Of a DNA stretch of 64,000 nt, positions 17,143-25,509 are shown in pieces. The notes under the pieces are model-generated. The model did no database searches. It had not been told where the DNA came from and worked only from the letters and a program-made list of their open reading frames with translations. Origin of the DNA: Sphingopyxis italica (GTDB lineage: Bacteria; Pseudomonadota; Alphaproteobacteria; Sphingomonadales; Sphingomonadaceae); the NCBI RefSeq assembly GCF_011926545.1, contig NZ_JAATIT010000002.1, positions 620,001-684,000 on the forward strand. The letters are read 5' to 3'. The translations under genes were made by a program, and so were the position numbers. Numbering within the stretch: the stretch's first letter is position 1; each line of letters starts with the position of its first letter.

Positions 17143-18048
17143 ATGGTCCGCCCGGCACATCGGCGTCCGGGGCAATCCCGAAAGGCCCAATATGGCCTGT
17201 TCGCTGCCTATGTCATTGCGGTGACGGGGGCGGTGGCGGGTCTGTTGTTGGCGATCCTGTCGGTCGTTGACCCCATCGGCTTCGCCCAGCTGCGTGTGGC
17301 GAGCCAGGAAATCACCGCGCCGATCGCGCGCGTGACGCGTTCGGTGACCGGATCGCTCTCGGGCATCGACGACACGGTAGGCGCCTATGTCGGCGCGGGC
17401 ACGCAAAACCGGCGGCTGCGCAAGGAACTCGCCGATACGCGCCGCCAGCTGGTCGCGACCAGCTCGCTGCAAGAAGAAAATCGCCAGCTCAAAGCACTGC
17501 TCAAATTGCAGGAAACCGACAAGACCGCGCTCGCCAACGGCTATCTGCTCACCTCGACCTCGACGAGCGCCAAGCGCATCGCGCTACTCAGCATCGGACG
17601 CAATCTGGGCGTCGCCGCGGGCCAGCCGGTGCGCGGCGCCGACGGGCTGATCGGTCGCATATTGTCGAGCGGACCGTCGGTGTCGCAGGTGCTGCTGCTC
17701 ACCGACGTCGACAATATCGTGCCCGTCCGGCGCGCGCGCGACGGCCTGCCCGCGCTCGCCAGCGGGCGCGGCAACGGCGACCTCGACGTCCGCACGCTCA
17801 ACATCGCGAACAACCCGTTCAAGCCGGGCGACATCCTCGTGACGTCGGGCACCGGCGGGCTTTATCCGCCGAATATCCCCGTCGCGATCGTCGTGCGTCG
17901 CCAGCACGACGGCGCGCTCGCGCGCCCGCTCGCCGATCCGGGCAAGGTCGATGCGGTGGCGGTGCTGCGCCCCTATACCCCCGACAATATCGAGGCCCAG
18001 GGACGCCCGGCGCCCGCACCCCTCCCTGCCCCCACCGGCGCGCCATGA
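17143..18048 (+). CDS. mreC: rod-shape determining protein MreC
   Basis: 301 residues. A single N-terminal transmembrane helix (about residues 18-45) is followed by a periplasmic coiled coil (about 80-115, RRLRKELADTRRQLVATSSLQEENRQLKALLKL) and the two beta-barrel domains typical of MreC (KRIALLSIGRNLGVAAGQPV and GDILVTSGTGGLYPPNIPVA). The C-terminus is Pro/Ala-rich. MreC links MreB to PBP2 and RodA in the elongasome. It overlaps mreD by four bases (ATGA). Confidence 0.95.
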   Translation: MVRPAHRRPGQSRKAQYGLFAAYVIAVTGAVAGLLLAILSVVDPIGFAQLRVASQEITAPIARVTRSVTGSLSGIDDTVGAYVGAGTQNRRLRKELADTRRQLVATSSLQEENRQLKALLKLQETDKTALANGYLLTSTSTSAKRIALLSIGRNLGVAAGQPVRGADGLIGRILSSGPSVSQVLLLTDVDNIVPVRRARDGLPALASGRGNGDLDVRTLNIANNPFKPGDILVTSGTGGLYPPNIPVAIVVRRQHDGALARPLADPGKVDAVAVLRPYTPDNIEAQGRPAPAPLPAPTGAP

Positions 18049-18566
18049 ACCAGAAGGGGCCGCGCCTCGGCGAACCGGCATCGCTGTGGCGGATGCGCGT
18101 CATACCGATCGCGAGCGTGATGTTCGCTTCGGCCTTGCCGCTGATGCTGCCGCTCATCGCCAACTCGCCGGTGCTGCCGCCGCTCGGCCTGCTGTTTTTC
18201 CTGTGCTGGCAGTTGCTCCGCTCCGAAATGTGGCCGGTGTGGATCGGCCTGCCGCTCGGCCTGTGGGACGATCTGTTCAGCGGCGCGCCGATCGGCACCG
18301 CGGTCGGGCTGTGGACGCTCGCGAGTATCGCGATCGCCTATTCGTCGCAGCGCATCTATTGGCGCGGCTTTTTCCACGATTGGGCGATCGCCGCGCTGCT
18401 GGTCGCGATCATCCAGTCGCTCGCCGCGCTGATCACCCATCCGCAGGCGGAGCCCGGCAAAGTGCTCGCCCTCGTTCTGCCGCAGATCATCATCTCGGCG
18501 CTGCTCGTGCCGCTGTTCATGCGCCTGACCGGCAAGTTTGACAATTTCCGCCTGAAACGCCGATAA
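18045..18566 (+). CDS. mreD: rod-shape determining protein MreD
   Basis: 173 residues with about five transmembrane helices. The family signature WPVWIGLPLGLWDDLFSGAPIGTAVGLWTL is clear. It is an integral membrane partner of MreC in the elongasome. The ATG at 18045 overlaps the mreC stop, showing translational coupling, and mrdA follows after 18 bases. Confidence 0.95.
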   Translation: MNQKGPRLGEPASLWRMRVIPIASVMFASALPLMLPLIANSPVLPPLGLLFFLCWQLLRSEMWPVWIGLPLGLWDDLFSGAPIGTAVGLWTLASIAIAYSSQRIYWRGFFHDWAIAALLVAIIQSLAALITHPQAEPGKVLALVLPQIIISALLVPLFMRLTGKFDNFRLKRR

Positions 18567-18584
18567 ACTGGTCCCAATCCCCTG

Positions 18585-20492
18585 ATGCCGAAGAAGAAGA
18601 GTCCGCCGATCACCGAAGCCTGGAGGGGCATAACCTTCACCCGCCGTGCGCTCGTCGTCGGCGGGGCGCAGGCGGCGGTCGGCGTCGCGCTCGCGGCGCG
18701 CATGGCCTATATTTCGGTGGTCGACAATGATCGCTACGTCCTCGAATCGGAAAGCAACCGCGTCAATCTGACGCTCGTGCCCCCGCGCCGCGGCTGGATC
18801 GTCGACCGCCATGGCAAGGCGCTCGCGAACAATCGCGTTTCGCTTCGCATCGACCTCATTCCCGACCGGCTGCACAACAAGGAAATGATACTCGGGCAGC
18901 TCCAGACGCTGCTCCGGCTCGATGGCGACGCGATGGAGCGGATCAACCGCGACCTGAAGGCGGCATCGGGATTCCAGCCGGTCGCGGTCAAGGAAGACAT
19001 GACCGAGGCCGAATATAGCTCGATCCTCGTCCGCCTGCCCGAACTGCCCGGCATCGCGCCGCAGCGCGGCTTTGCGCGCAACTATCCGACCGGCGCGGCG
19101 GTCGGCCATTTGATCGGCTATGTCGGCGCCCCGAACGCAGAGGAATATCAGAAGGTCAAGGATCCGCTGTACATCACGCCCGGCTACAAGATCGGCAAGG
19201 ACGGGCTGGAGAAATATTTCCAGGAGATGCTGAAAGGCGAGCCCGGCGCGCGGCGCGTCGAGGTGACCGCACGCGGCAAGGTCGTTCGCGATCTTTCCAC
19301 CCAGCCCGACATGCAGGGCAAAACCGTTCATCTGACGATCGACGCCGGCCTGCAGGAATATGTCGCGCGGCGCATGGGGCGCGAATCGGGCGCGGCGGTG
19401 GTCATCGACTGCCACAATGGCGACATCCTCGCCTTTGTATCGATGCCGAGCTTCGACCCGAACAGCTTCTCCGACGGCATCAGCACCAGCGAATATGCCT
19501 GGCTGCGCGCCGACGATCACCAGCCGCTGATCAACAAGGCGACGCGCGGCCTCTATCCGCCCGGATCGACGCTGAAACCGATGGCGGCGATCGCGGCGAT
19601 CGAGCATGGCGTCGATCCGAGCGAGCGCCATACCTGCATCGGGGGCTATCGCCTCGGCAATCGCTTTTTCCGCTGCCTCGGCACCCATGGCAGCCTCGAC
19701 ATGCCGTCGGCGATCATGAAAAGCTGCAACAGCTATTTCTACTGGCTCGCGCACCGGCTCGGCTATGACGCGATGGCTCCCACCGCCCGGCTCCTCGGGC
19801 TCGGCGAGGAATTCCGGCTGGCGGGGAGCAACCAACGCTATGGGACCATCCCCGACAGCGCGTGGAAGATGCGGAAATACGACCAGCGATGGACCGCGTC
19901 GGACTCGCTTAACGCGGTCATCGGACAGGGCTATGTCAGCGTCAATCCGCTCCAGCTCGCGGTGATGGCGGCGCGGATCGCCTCGGGGCGCAGCCTCTAT
20001 CCGCGCCTCGTCAACCGCCAATTCCGGAACGAACCGCTGCCCTTCTCGCCCGAAGCCCTCGCCGTCGCGCGCCAGGGCATGGACCTCGTCGTCAATGGCG
20101 CGGGCACCGCGGTGCGCAGCCGCCTGCCGCTCGACGGCATCACCATGGCGGGCAAGACGGGGACCGCGCAGGTGCGCGGGCTCCGCACCGGCAACGGTCA
20201 AAGCGGAACATGGAAATTTCGCGATCACGGGCTGTTCGTCGGCTTCGCGCCGGTCGTGAACCCGCGCTACGCCACCGGAATCGTCATCGAGCATGGCATG
20301 GGGGGCAGCCGCGCCGCGGCGCCCGTCGCCCGCGATTTCATGACCTATTTGTTCGACCGCGAAAAGGGCATGGAGGCGCTCGAAACGCTCGAGGCCGGGT
20401 GGGGCGGCTCGATCAAGGAACGCATGGACCGCGACTATGCCGCGTGGAAATCGGGCGCGTCGAGCGACCCCGACCCCGGAGTGCCGCAATGA
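18585..20492 (+). CDS. mrdA: penicillin-binding protein 2 (elongation transpeptidase)
   Basis: 635 residues. A monofunctional class B transpeptidase that cross-links peptidoglycan in the lateral wall. It has an N-terminal membrane anchor (about residues 20-45), a PBP dimer/pedestal domain (LVPPRRGWIVDRHGKALANN onward) and a C-terminal transpeptidase domain with YPPGSTLKP (nucleophile Ser328, Lys331), SCN (in MKSCNSYFYW) and KTGTAQV. It is a target of mecillinam-type beta-lactams. Its stop overlaps the rodA start (ATGA), the standard coupling of the PBP2-RodA pair. Confidence 0.97.
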   Translation: MPKKKSPPITEAWRGITFTRRALVVGGAQAAVGVALAARMAYISVVDNDRYVLESESNRVNLTLVPPRRGWIVDRHGKALANNRVSLRIDLIPDRLHNKEMILGQLQTLLRLDGDAMERINRDLKAASGFQPVAVKEDMTEAEYSSILVRLPELPGIAPQRGFARNYPTGAAVGHLIGYVGAPNAEEYQKVKDPLYITPGYKIGKDGLEKYFQEMLKGEPGARRVEVTARGKVVRDLSTQPDMQGKTVHLTIDAGLQEYVARRMGRESGAAVVIDCHNGDILAFVSMPSFDPNSFSDGISTSEYAWLRADDHQPLINKATRGLYPPGSTLKPMAAIAAIEHGVDPSERHTCIGGYRLGNRFFRCLGTHGSLDMPSAIMKSCNSYFYWLAHRLGYDAMAPTARLLGLGEEFRLAGSNQRYGTIPDSAWKMRKYDQRWTASDSLNAVIGQGYVSVNPLQLAVMAARIASGRSLYPRLVNRQFRNEPLPFSPEALAVARQGMDLVVNGAGTAVRSRLPLDGITMAGKTGTAQVRGLRTGNGQSGTWKFRDHGLFVGFAPVVNPRYATGIVIEHGMGGSRAAAPVARDFMTYLFDREKGMEALETLEAGWGGSIKERMDRDYAAWKSGASSDPDPGVPQ

Positions 20493-21595
20493 TCCCCGTC
20501 CCCCCCGCGATCCAGCGCATCCCGTGGAAACTGATCGCCATCCTCGCCGGGATCACCGGCTTTGGCCTGCTCGTCCTCTATTCTGCCGCGGGCGGCAGCT
20601 GGTCGCCCTGGGCGTGGCAACAGGGCGTGCGCTTCCTCGTCTTCCTCGGCGTCGCGCTGGTGATCGGGCGCTTCCCGATCCGCATCTTCGAGGATTTCGC
20701 CTATATCGCCTATATCGGCGTACTGGTCCTGCTCCTCGCGGTCGAACTGCTGGGCTTCGTCGGCGGGGGGAGCCAGCGATGGCTGAATCTGGGCATCATC
20801 AACCTCCAGCCGTCCGAACTGATGAAGGTCACGATCGTCATCGCCCTGGCGCGTTTCTACGCCCAGTTGCCGCCCGGAAACACGCGGACTTTCACGGCGC
20901 TCTGGCCCGCACTGGTGATGATCGGGCTGCCCGCCGGGCTCGTGATGCTGCAACCCGACCTCGGCACCGCGCTTGCCATCTCGATCGGCGGGGTGGTGGT
21001 GATGTTCGTCGCGGGCCTGCCCTTCTGGTGGTTCGGCAGCACCGCGGCGGCGGGCATCGCCGCCTTGCCCATCTTCTTCTCCTTCCTGCACGATTATCAG
21101 CAGAAACGCGTGCTGATCTTCCTCGACCCCGAAAGCGATCCCTTGGGCGCCGGCTATCACATCAGCCAGTCGAAGATCGCGATCGGGTCGGGCGGCATCG
21201 GCGGCAAGGGCTTCCTCAACGGTTCGCAAAGCCACCTCGATTATCTGCCCGAAGGCCACACCGACTTCATCTTCGCGACGATGGCGGAGGAATGGGGGCT
21301 GATCGGCGGGCTCGCGCTCCTGTTCGGCTTTTTCCTGCTGCTACGCTGGTCGACGCGCGTCGCGCTCAAGGCCCGGACGCGCTTTGGTCAGCTGACCGCC
21401 GCAGGGCTCACGATGACGATCTTCTTCTATATCGCGATCAACCTGATGATGGTGATGGGGCTGGCGCCCGTCGTCGGCATTCCGCTGCCGCTCTTCTCCT
21501 ATGGCGGCTCGTCGATGCTGACGATCATGACGTGCGTCGGGATCATTCTCGCGATCGAAAACGACAGCAAAACGGGCAGCCGCCGCTTTCATTGA
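20489..21595 (+). CDS. rodA: rod-shape peptidoglycan glycosyltransferase RodA
   Basis: 368 residues and about ten transmembrane helices; a SEDS-family polymerase that works with PBP2. Diagnostic stretches: LNLGIINLQPSELMK, LMLQPDLGTA (LQPDLGT), QSKIAIGSGGIGGKGF (holding the Ser/Gly-rich loop), YLPEGHTDFIFATMAEEWG (including the catalytic-region Asp) and GIPLPLFSYGGSSML. The ATG at 20489 overlaps the mrdA stop. It is the last gene of the operon; 110 bases with a short GCCGG-AAA-CCGGC hairpin (21690-21702) separate it from the tRNA. Confidence 0.97.
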   Translation: MIPVPPAIQRIPWKLIAILAGITGFGLLVLYSAAGGSWSPWAWQQGVRFLVFLGVALVIGRFPIRIFEDFAYIAYIGVLVLLLAVELLGFVGGGSQRWLNLGIINLQPSELMKVTIVIALARFYAQLPPGNTRTFTALWPALVMIGLPAGLVMLQPDLGTALAISIGGVVVMFVAGLPFWWFGSTAAAGIAALPIFFSFLHDYQQKRVLIFLDPESDPLGAGYHISQSKIAIGSGGIGGKGFLNGSQSHLDYLPEGHTDFIFATMAEEWGLIGGLALLFGFFLLLRWSTRVALKARTRFGQLTAAGLTMTIFFYIAINLMMVMGLAPVVGIPLPLFSYGGSSMLTIMTCVGIILAIENDSKTGSRRFH

Positions 21596-21705
21596 TAAAA
21601 AATTCGGCAAGACCATTGCCAAGGGTTCCGCACCATGATAGCGGGCCGCTCTCTTCACGACGCGGGGGACTTTCCCCGGTTTCGTGAGTGCCGGAAACCG
21701 GCAGT

Positions 21706-21781
<76 letters not shown>

Positions 21782-21827
21782 CACTTCCCCGTGAAATCAC
21801 TGACAAATTCCCAAACCCGGTCCGTCG

Positions 21828-21869
21828 TACCGTTCTAAAATCCGAATCAGAACGGTAATTAGAACGGTA
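21828..21869. repeat. clustered AGAACGGTA repeats next to the tRNA (possible att arm sites)
   Basis: TACCGTTCTAA (21828-21838) is a perfect 11-base inverted partner of TTAGAACGGTA (21859-21869). A third copy, AGAACGGTA (21849-21857), lies between them, in tandem with the last at a 12-base period. Short repeats clustered within 90 bases of a tRNA 3' end resemble integrase arm-type sites left by a departed or decayed element. No integrase gene remains in the window. This is an inference from the pattern. Confidence 0.4.
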
Positions 21870-22138
21870 AAAGAAATCACTCGGTCTGAATTTGCCGTAG
21901 CACGCTACGGCACGCTTTGATGAGATTCGTTCGGTCCGGCACACGCTGGTGAGCTTCAGCTTCCAAAGCCCTTCGCATGAACGTCTCTGCACAGGCCATT
22001 CGCCCGAGCAGCGTTCGGACGATCGCAAGCAGGCGGACGTCCCTCCTGCGATTGCTGAAGCCTTGTGCTTTGGATCGGGCTCGGCCAATCGAACAACCGC
22101 CTGCCGAGCGAAGATCGATTCTTCCCTCGCCACACGGC

Positions 22139-22185
22139 AATGGTCCCGCCCAGGGATTGCTCCTCTCCAAGGCGGGACCATTTTT
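22139..22185 (+). terminator. orphan intrinsic terminator
   Basis: A perfect 12-bp stem, AATGGTCCCGCC (22139-22150) with GGCGGGACCATT (22171-22182), a 20-base loop and a run of five T (22181-22185). This is a strong rho-independent terminator for + strand transcription. No credible + strand gene precedes it other than the tRNA 360 bases upstream, so it may end an unannotated RNA or be left over from a lost gene. From 21870 to 22138 I see no supported gene. Confidence 0.65.
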
Positions 22186-22202
22186 AGACAATGCTCTGGC
22201 AA

Positions 22203-22433
22203 TCAGGATCGGCGTCGAAGCTTTGCAAACTCTCGATCGGTTGCCATGAAGCGTTCGACCATCGGGCACACGAGCTTCTCGGGCGGCATGGGGTCCCCGC
22301 GCAGCCCATCGAGCACGATGCGGATATTGTCCTCGGCCGAGAAGTGCCGACGCGTCGCTCGCCGGATATCCTTCACCACCCGCTCTGCACGGGCCTTCAG
22401 CGGCGAATTTTTCAAGGAGGGTTTGGGCTTCAT
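22203..22433 (-). pseudogene. truncated IS3-family transposase OrfA
   Basis: The first half of this 76-residue frame (ARAERVVKDIRRATRRHFSAEDNIRIVLDGLRG) is the N-terminal helix-turn-helix of an IS3-family OrfA. The usual continuation (EDSIAELCRREGI...) is absent: after DGLRG the sequence becomes unrelated (DPMPPEKLVCPMVERF). OrfB is missing here. The element is therefore a remnant cut near 22300. Its start codon region is duplicated in inverted form just upstream. Confidence 0.75.
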
Positions 22434-22474
22434 CTTCGTTCCTTCGTCACTACGACGAAGCCCAAACCCTCCTT
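22414..22474. repeat. 18-bp perfect inverted repeat at the OrfA start
   Basis: AAGGAGGGTTTGGGCTTC (22414-22431) is exactly complementary to GAAGCCCAAACCCTCCTT (22457-22474), with 25 bases between. The left arm is the beginning of the orfA reading frame, so the right arm is an inverted duplicate of coding sequence. It can form a stable cruciform or hairpin. It is not the usual IS3 terminal repeat, which lies outside the genes. Confidence 0.7.
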
Positions 22475-22529
22475 AATTTACAACCTCAAATCTGTGCCAT
22501 TGGCGCTGACGGGGAACATGAAACATCAC

Positions 22530-22721
22530 TCAGGTTCGCCGCACGTCGGCCAACGCTTCATCGAGAAGCAATTCCATGTCGGCTTCGGACAGGCCGGAGA
22601 ATCCGGCGTAGGCCTGCTCCAGCGTCAGATCGAGCAGGCGCAATTTCACGGCATCCTCGACGAAGCGCGATAAATTGCCTTTCATGCCGCGCCGCGCGAG
22701 ACAGGCGCGGACCTCGACCCA
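22530..22721 (-). pseudogene. C-terminal fragment of a CopG/RHH-like antitoxin
   Basis: Reading from about 22721 on the minus strand, WVEVRACLARRGMKGNLSRFVEDAVKLRLLDLTLEQAYAGFSGLSEADMELLLDEALADVRRT resembles the end of ribbon-helix-helix antitoxins (LAARGMKGDLSRFVEDAV type). The frame upstream belongs to another gene read out of frame, so the antitoxin's own N-terminus and start are missing. An internal ATG (MKGNLSRF, 22685) could still give a 51-residue product, but no toxin gene follows. Motif spans are quoted by position; family assignment is by eye. Confidence 0.5.
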
Positions 22722-22924
22722 CCCGCAAGCTGGATGCGCGCCATCAGCTTCAGCGCGGCGACATTGTCCGGATGCGTCTTCAGAAAATTCATCAATTCGA
22801 CGCGCGCGTCGCCCCATCGCCCGTCGGCATAATGGCGCTGCGCCTCGGCGAGGCCCCCTCGCTCCGGCTGGCATCCAGCGAGAAGCGCGAACGCGGGCAA
22901 AACCAGCAAAAATGGACGGCGCAT
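22721..22924 (-). pseudogene. N-terminal fragment of a TPR lipoprotein (PrsT-like)
   Basis: Starting at the ATG at 22924: MRRPFLLVLPAFALLAGC (signal and lipobox LAGC), then LAEAQRHYADGRWGDARVELMNFLKTHPDNVAALKLMARIQLAGG, which reads as the first tetratricopeptide repeat of a PrsT-type lipoprotein from PEP-CTERM/exosortase loci. Homology stops near 22720, where the sequence passes into the antitoxin fragment. PrsT proteins are usually far longer (several hundred residues), so this is a broken gene end. The exact family is uncertain. Confidence 0.5.
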
Positions 22925-23252
22925 TTCGGCAGAAGCTCCCAACAGTGGCGAGTGAATCTAATGGCGAAAAATCACCGGTGCGTTAAGGGCTTGCACAGGG
23001 CGGTAGGTAGTCCGTTCCTGCAATCGATAGCTGAGATCAGCAAAGAGGGGCCACACCATTTCAGCTCGGAACTTGTAAAGCAGGTGATGCTTCGCGGGCG
23101 CCGGGCTGGCAGCAGGGCCCGGGAACGGAATGTTGCGCGAGCAGGCCCGGAACAGGATCGGGTGCGAGCGCAAGCTTTTGTTAACCTGATTCGGGCAGAT
23201 TTGCTTTGGGGGGCACATGGCGGCTTAGGCCCATGCGAATGGAGTATTCGCG
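22925..23252. other. intergenic spacer upstream of sciP
   Basis: 328 bases with no supported gene. It contains TTAAGG (22984) and GTTAACC (23180-23186), which resemble CtrA half-sites, but no full TTAA-N7-TTAA box. The sciP promoter must lie here. The minus-strand frames crossing it show no family resemblance. Confidence 0.4.
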
Positions 23253-23531
23253 GTGCTCGAAACGACAAGACCAAGGTCGGTCATGGGGCCGTTGGGTCCG
23301 CTGACAATGGAAGATTTGCCGGCTTCGGCAACCACCTATTGGGTGAGCCGGCGCAAGGCCGAGGTGCTGGCTGCGATCGACGGCGGGCTGCTAAGCGTCG
23401 ATGACGCCTGCGAGCGATATCGGTTGAGCCTCGAAGAACTTGGCGCCTGGCGCCGATCGGTCGATCGCGCCGGGATTGCGGGGCTTCGGATCACCAAGGT
23501 CCAGCGCTACCGCGACCATGTGACAGGCTGA
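23253..23531 (+). CDS. sciP: CtrA inhibitor SciP (DUF1153)
   Basis: 92 residues, starting at GTG 23253 with GGAG nine bases upstream. The family signature is complete: LGPLTMEDLPASATTYWVSRRKAEVLAAIDGGLLSVDDACERYRLSLEELGAWRRSVDRAGIAGLRITKVQRYR, a small helical DNA-binding fold. In Caulobacter, SciP binds CtrA at target promoters and blocks activation late in the cell cycle. Conservation across alphaproteobacteria supports the same role here. It stands alone. Note the low-key GTG start and the half CtrA-like sites upstream. Confidence 0.9.
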   Translation: MLETTRPRSVMGPLGPLTMEDLPASATTYWVSRRKAEVLAAIDGGLLSVDDACERYRLSLEELGAWRRSVDRAGIAGLRITKVQRYRDHVTG

Positions 23532-23617
23532 CAAAATGTGACCGTGCCACCCCCACAGGGCATGGTCTCGCCAGGACGGCGCGAGATAATTGGTCCTTCT
23601 CGCGCCGTCCGTTTCTT

Positions 23618-23992
23618 CTAGCGGCATTTAAGCTCGCCGCGGTCGATGGCGCGGCCAAGAAGACCGCCACCTGCGGCACCGATGATCGTTCCCACCGTCC
23701 GGTCGCGGCCACCATCGAGCTCACGGCCGACGAGCGCACCGACCGCCGCGCCGATGATGAGACCTGTGGTGCCGTTATCGCGGCGGCAATAATAGCGGCC
23801 GTCCTTGGCACGCCAGATACGGTCGTTATGCGAGAGGCGCCGCGGTTCATAATAGCGGCCGTAGCTGTCGTAGAGGCCGCGATCCTTTGCACGCTTGCCA
23901 TGCGCCGGAGCCCAGGGCGGCGGATCGGCAAGCGCCGGTGCAGCGGGTATCGCGAGAGCCGCAAAAAGCGCGGCGGCAAGAAGTTTCTTCAC
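23618..23992 (-). CDS. glycine-zipper 2TM-domain protein
   Basis: 124 residues with a signal peptide (MKKLLAAALFAALAIPAAPALA). A basic, Tyr/Arg-rich middle (RYYEPRRLSHNDRIWRAKDGRYYCRRDNGTTG) leads into a glycine-zipper membrane segment with two halves (GLIIGAAVGALVGRELDGG and TVGTIIGAAGGGLLGRAID). Proteins of this type sit in the outer membrane or envelope and are common in sphingomonads; exact function is unknown. It ends KCR, with two cysteines in total that could pair. Confidence 0.8.
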   Translation of the reverse strand: MKKLLAAALFAALAIPAAPALADPPPWAPAHGKRAKDRGLYDSYGRYYEPRRLSHNDRIWRAKDGRYYCRRDNGTTGLIIGAAVGALVGRELDGGRDRTVGTIIGAAGGGLLGRAIDRGELKCR

Positions 23993-24092
23993 GACCGATC
24001 TCCTCCAATGTGAGCAGAAGGTAAACCGGTCTGTCCGAACAACCGATGAACGAAGATACCCCCGCGTTTGTGCAGCGAATAGCCGCGCAGGG

Positions 24093-25475
24093 CTACGTTC
24101 GCACCCTCCCCCACGGGCCCGAAATCGCCAGCGTCTTCGCGGGACTATAAATGTTCACGAACATCGTCCGGCCGTCCGGGGAGAAGCATGCGCCGGCAAG
24201 TTCCGTCTGCGCGTGCAAGCGGGCAAAGGCATAGACCTGCCCGTCAGGCGTGATTCCGCGCAGATGATTGTCGACGGTCTCGGTATATTGATCCTCGCAA
24301 ATGATCAGATGCCCTGTCGGCGCGATGGTGATGTTGTCGCCGAAATTGAGCATCGCCTTATCGGTGGATTCGACGAATAGCTGAAGCCGGCCCGGGCTCG
24401 TGGTCTCGCCTTCCTGGCCCTCGTGCGGCGAGGGACGGTAGCGCATGACCTGGCTGAGCTTCGCGGCACCGCCCGATGTGCAGCAGAAATAGAGTTCCCT
24501 GTCGCCGAAGTGGATGCCCTCGCCGCGTGCGAACCGCACCGCTCCGTGCGCATGGCCGCGATGACGCAGGTCGTCGTTCGCGCTGTCGACGCCATCGAGA
24601 TCGATCCACCGCGCCGCGATCCACTCGCCTGTGGCGAGATCCGGGGCCATCCAGTTGCGGCTGTCGGTGCCGCGATCCCGATCGGCGAAGGCGAGCGCCT
24701 GGAGCCGGCCGCCGCGTACAAGTTCGCCGTGCCGCTCGGGAAGGAAACGGTAAAAGAGGCTGTCGTCGCGGTCCTCGGTCAGATAGACGATACCGGTTCG
24801 CGGATCGACGGCGGCGGCTTCATGGTTGAAGCGGCCCATGGCGCGCAGCGGCACAGCGTCGACGAGGCCGGGATGGGCCGCCGGAACCTCGAAGACCCAG
24901 CCATGATCCTGCGTCAGCCCATTACCCGCGCGCGAGACATCCTCCTCGCAGCTGAGCCAGCTCCCCCACGGCGTGACGCCGCCCGCGCAATTGCGGATCG
25001 TGCCGACGAGACTGAGATGCTGCCGCTCGACCCGTCCGCTGCGCTGATCATAGACCAGGGTCGTCGTGCCGCCGGGCAACCAGCCGCCATCGGCTCCCCG
25101 GCCGAACCCGCGGCCCGTCCGCGAAGGCGACGCGAAAGGGCCGACCCCCGCATGTTTCGGTTGCAGCTCATGGTTGCGGACGAGCGCGACCCGATGCCTG
25201 TCGATATAGAATGCCCCCATGCCGTCGGCACGGTCGGGAACGCGCAGGCCATCGTCCATCCGTTCACCAAGCTGCGAAATGACCCGGTAAGAAAAACCGC
25301 GCGGCAAGTCGAGCAGTCCGCCGGAGTCCGGCTCGAGCGCGCCATAACCCGGCGCCCTTGCCGAGCGCGGTGCGCCCGACGTCGCGCAGCCGCTCAATGC
25401 CAGTCCCGAGAAAGCCAGCGAGGTGAGACCGAAGGTGAAGGCCCGTCGATCGACGGCAGCGGATAATTTCAGCAT
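24093..25475 (-). CDS. second PhoX-family (DUF839) protein, Tat lipoprotein
   Basis: 460 residues, shorter than the phoX product at 5479-7353 and with a different spacer. Tat motif DRRAFTFGL (Arg10-Arg11), then a lipobox LSGC (Cys30). DUF839 blocks are clear: IRNCAGGVTPWGSWLSCEE, GRFNHEAAAVDPRTGIVYLTED, YFCCTSGG and NITIAPTGHLIICED. It is probably a calcium/iron phosphatase of the PhoX group, but this subgroup is not experimentally defined as far as I know. AGGGG precedes the ATG at 25475. It is downstream of chrA in the same direction (34-base gap) and may share its transcript. No Pho box is visible. Confidence 0.85.
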   Translation of the reverse strand: MLKLSAAVDRRAFTFGLTSLAFSGLALSGCATSGAPRSARAPGYGALEPDSGGLLDLPRGFSYRVISQLGERMDDGLRVPDRADGMGAFYIDRHRVALVRNHELQPKHAGVGPFASPSRTGRGFGRGADGGWLPGGTTTLVYDQRSGRVERQHLSLVGTIRNCAGGVTPWGSWLSCEEDVSRAGNGLTQDHGWVFEVPAAHPGLVDAVPLRAMGRFNHEAAAVDPRTGIVYLTEDRDDSLFYRFLPERHGELVRGGRLQALAFADRDRGTDSRNWMAPDLATGEWIAARWIDLDGVDSANDDLRHRGHAHGAVRFARGEGIHFGDRELYFCCTSGGAAKLSQVMRYRPSPHEGQEGETTSPGRLQLFVESTDKAMLNFGDNITIAPTGHLIICEDQYTETVDNHLRGITPDGQVYAFARLHAQTELAGACFSPDGRTMFVNIYSPAKTLAISGPWGRVRT

Positions 25476-25509
25476 CGGCGGCCCCTAGCCCGGAAAAAGG
25501 ACATTCCTG

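Noticed and set aside
17973..20489. 838-residue antisense open frame under mreC/mreD/mrdA
   Set aside because: It runs opposite to three securely identified genes and has low-complexity Arg/Ala/Gly/Asp composition. High third-position GC keeps such frames open.
21877..22269. 130-residue minus-strand frame (ending MRRALEAEAHQRVPDRTNLIKACRSVLRQIQTE)
   Set aside because: It could be a remnant of an element gene, but it overlaps the terminator and I recognise no family. Not listed as a gene.
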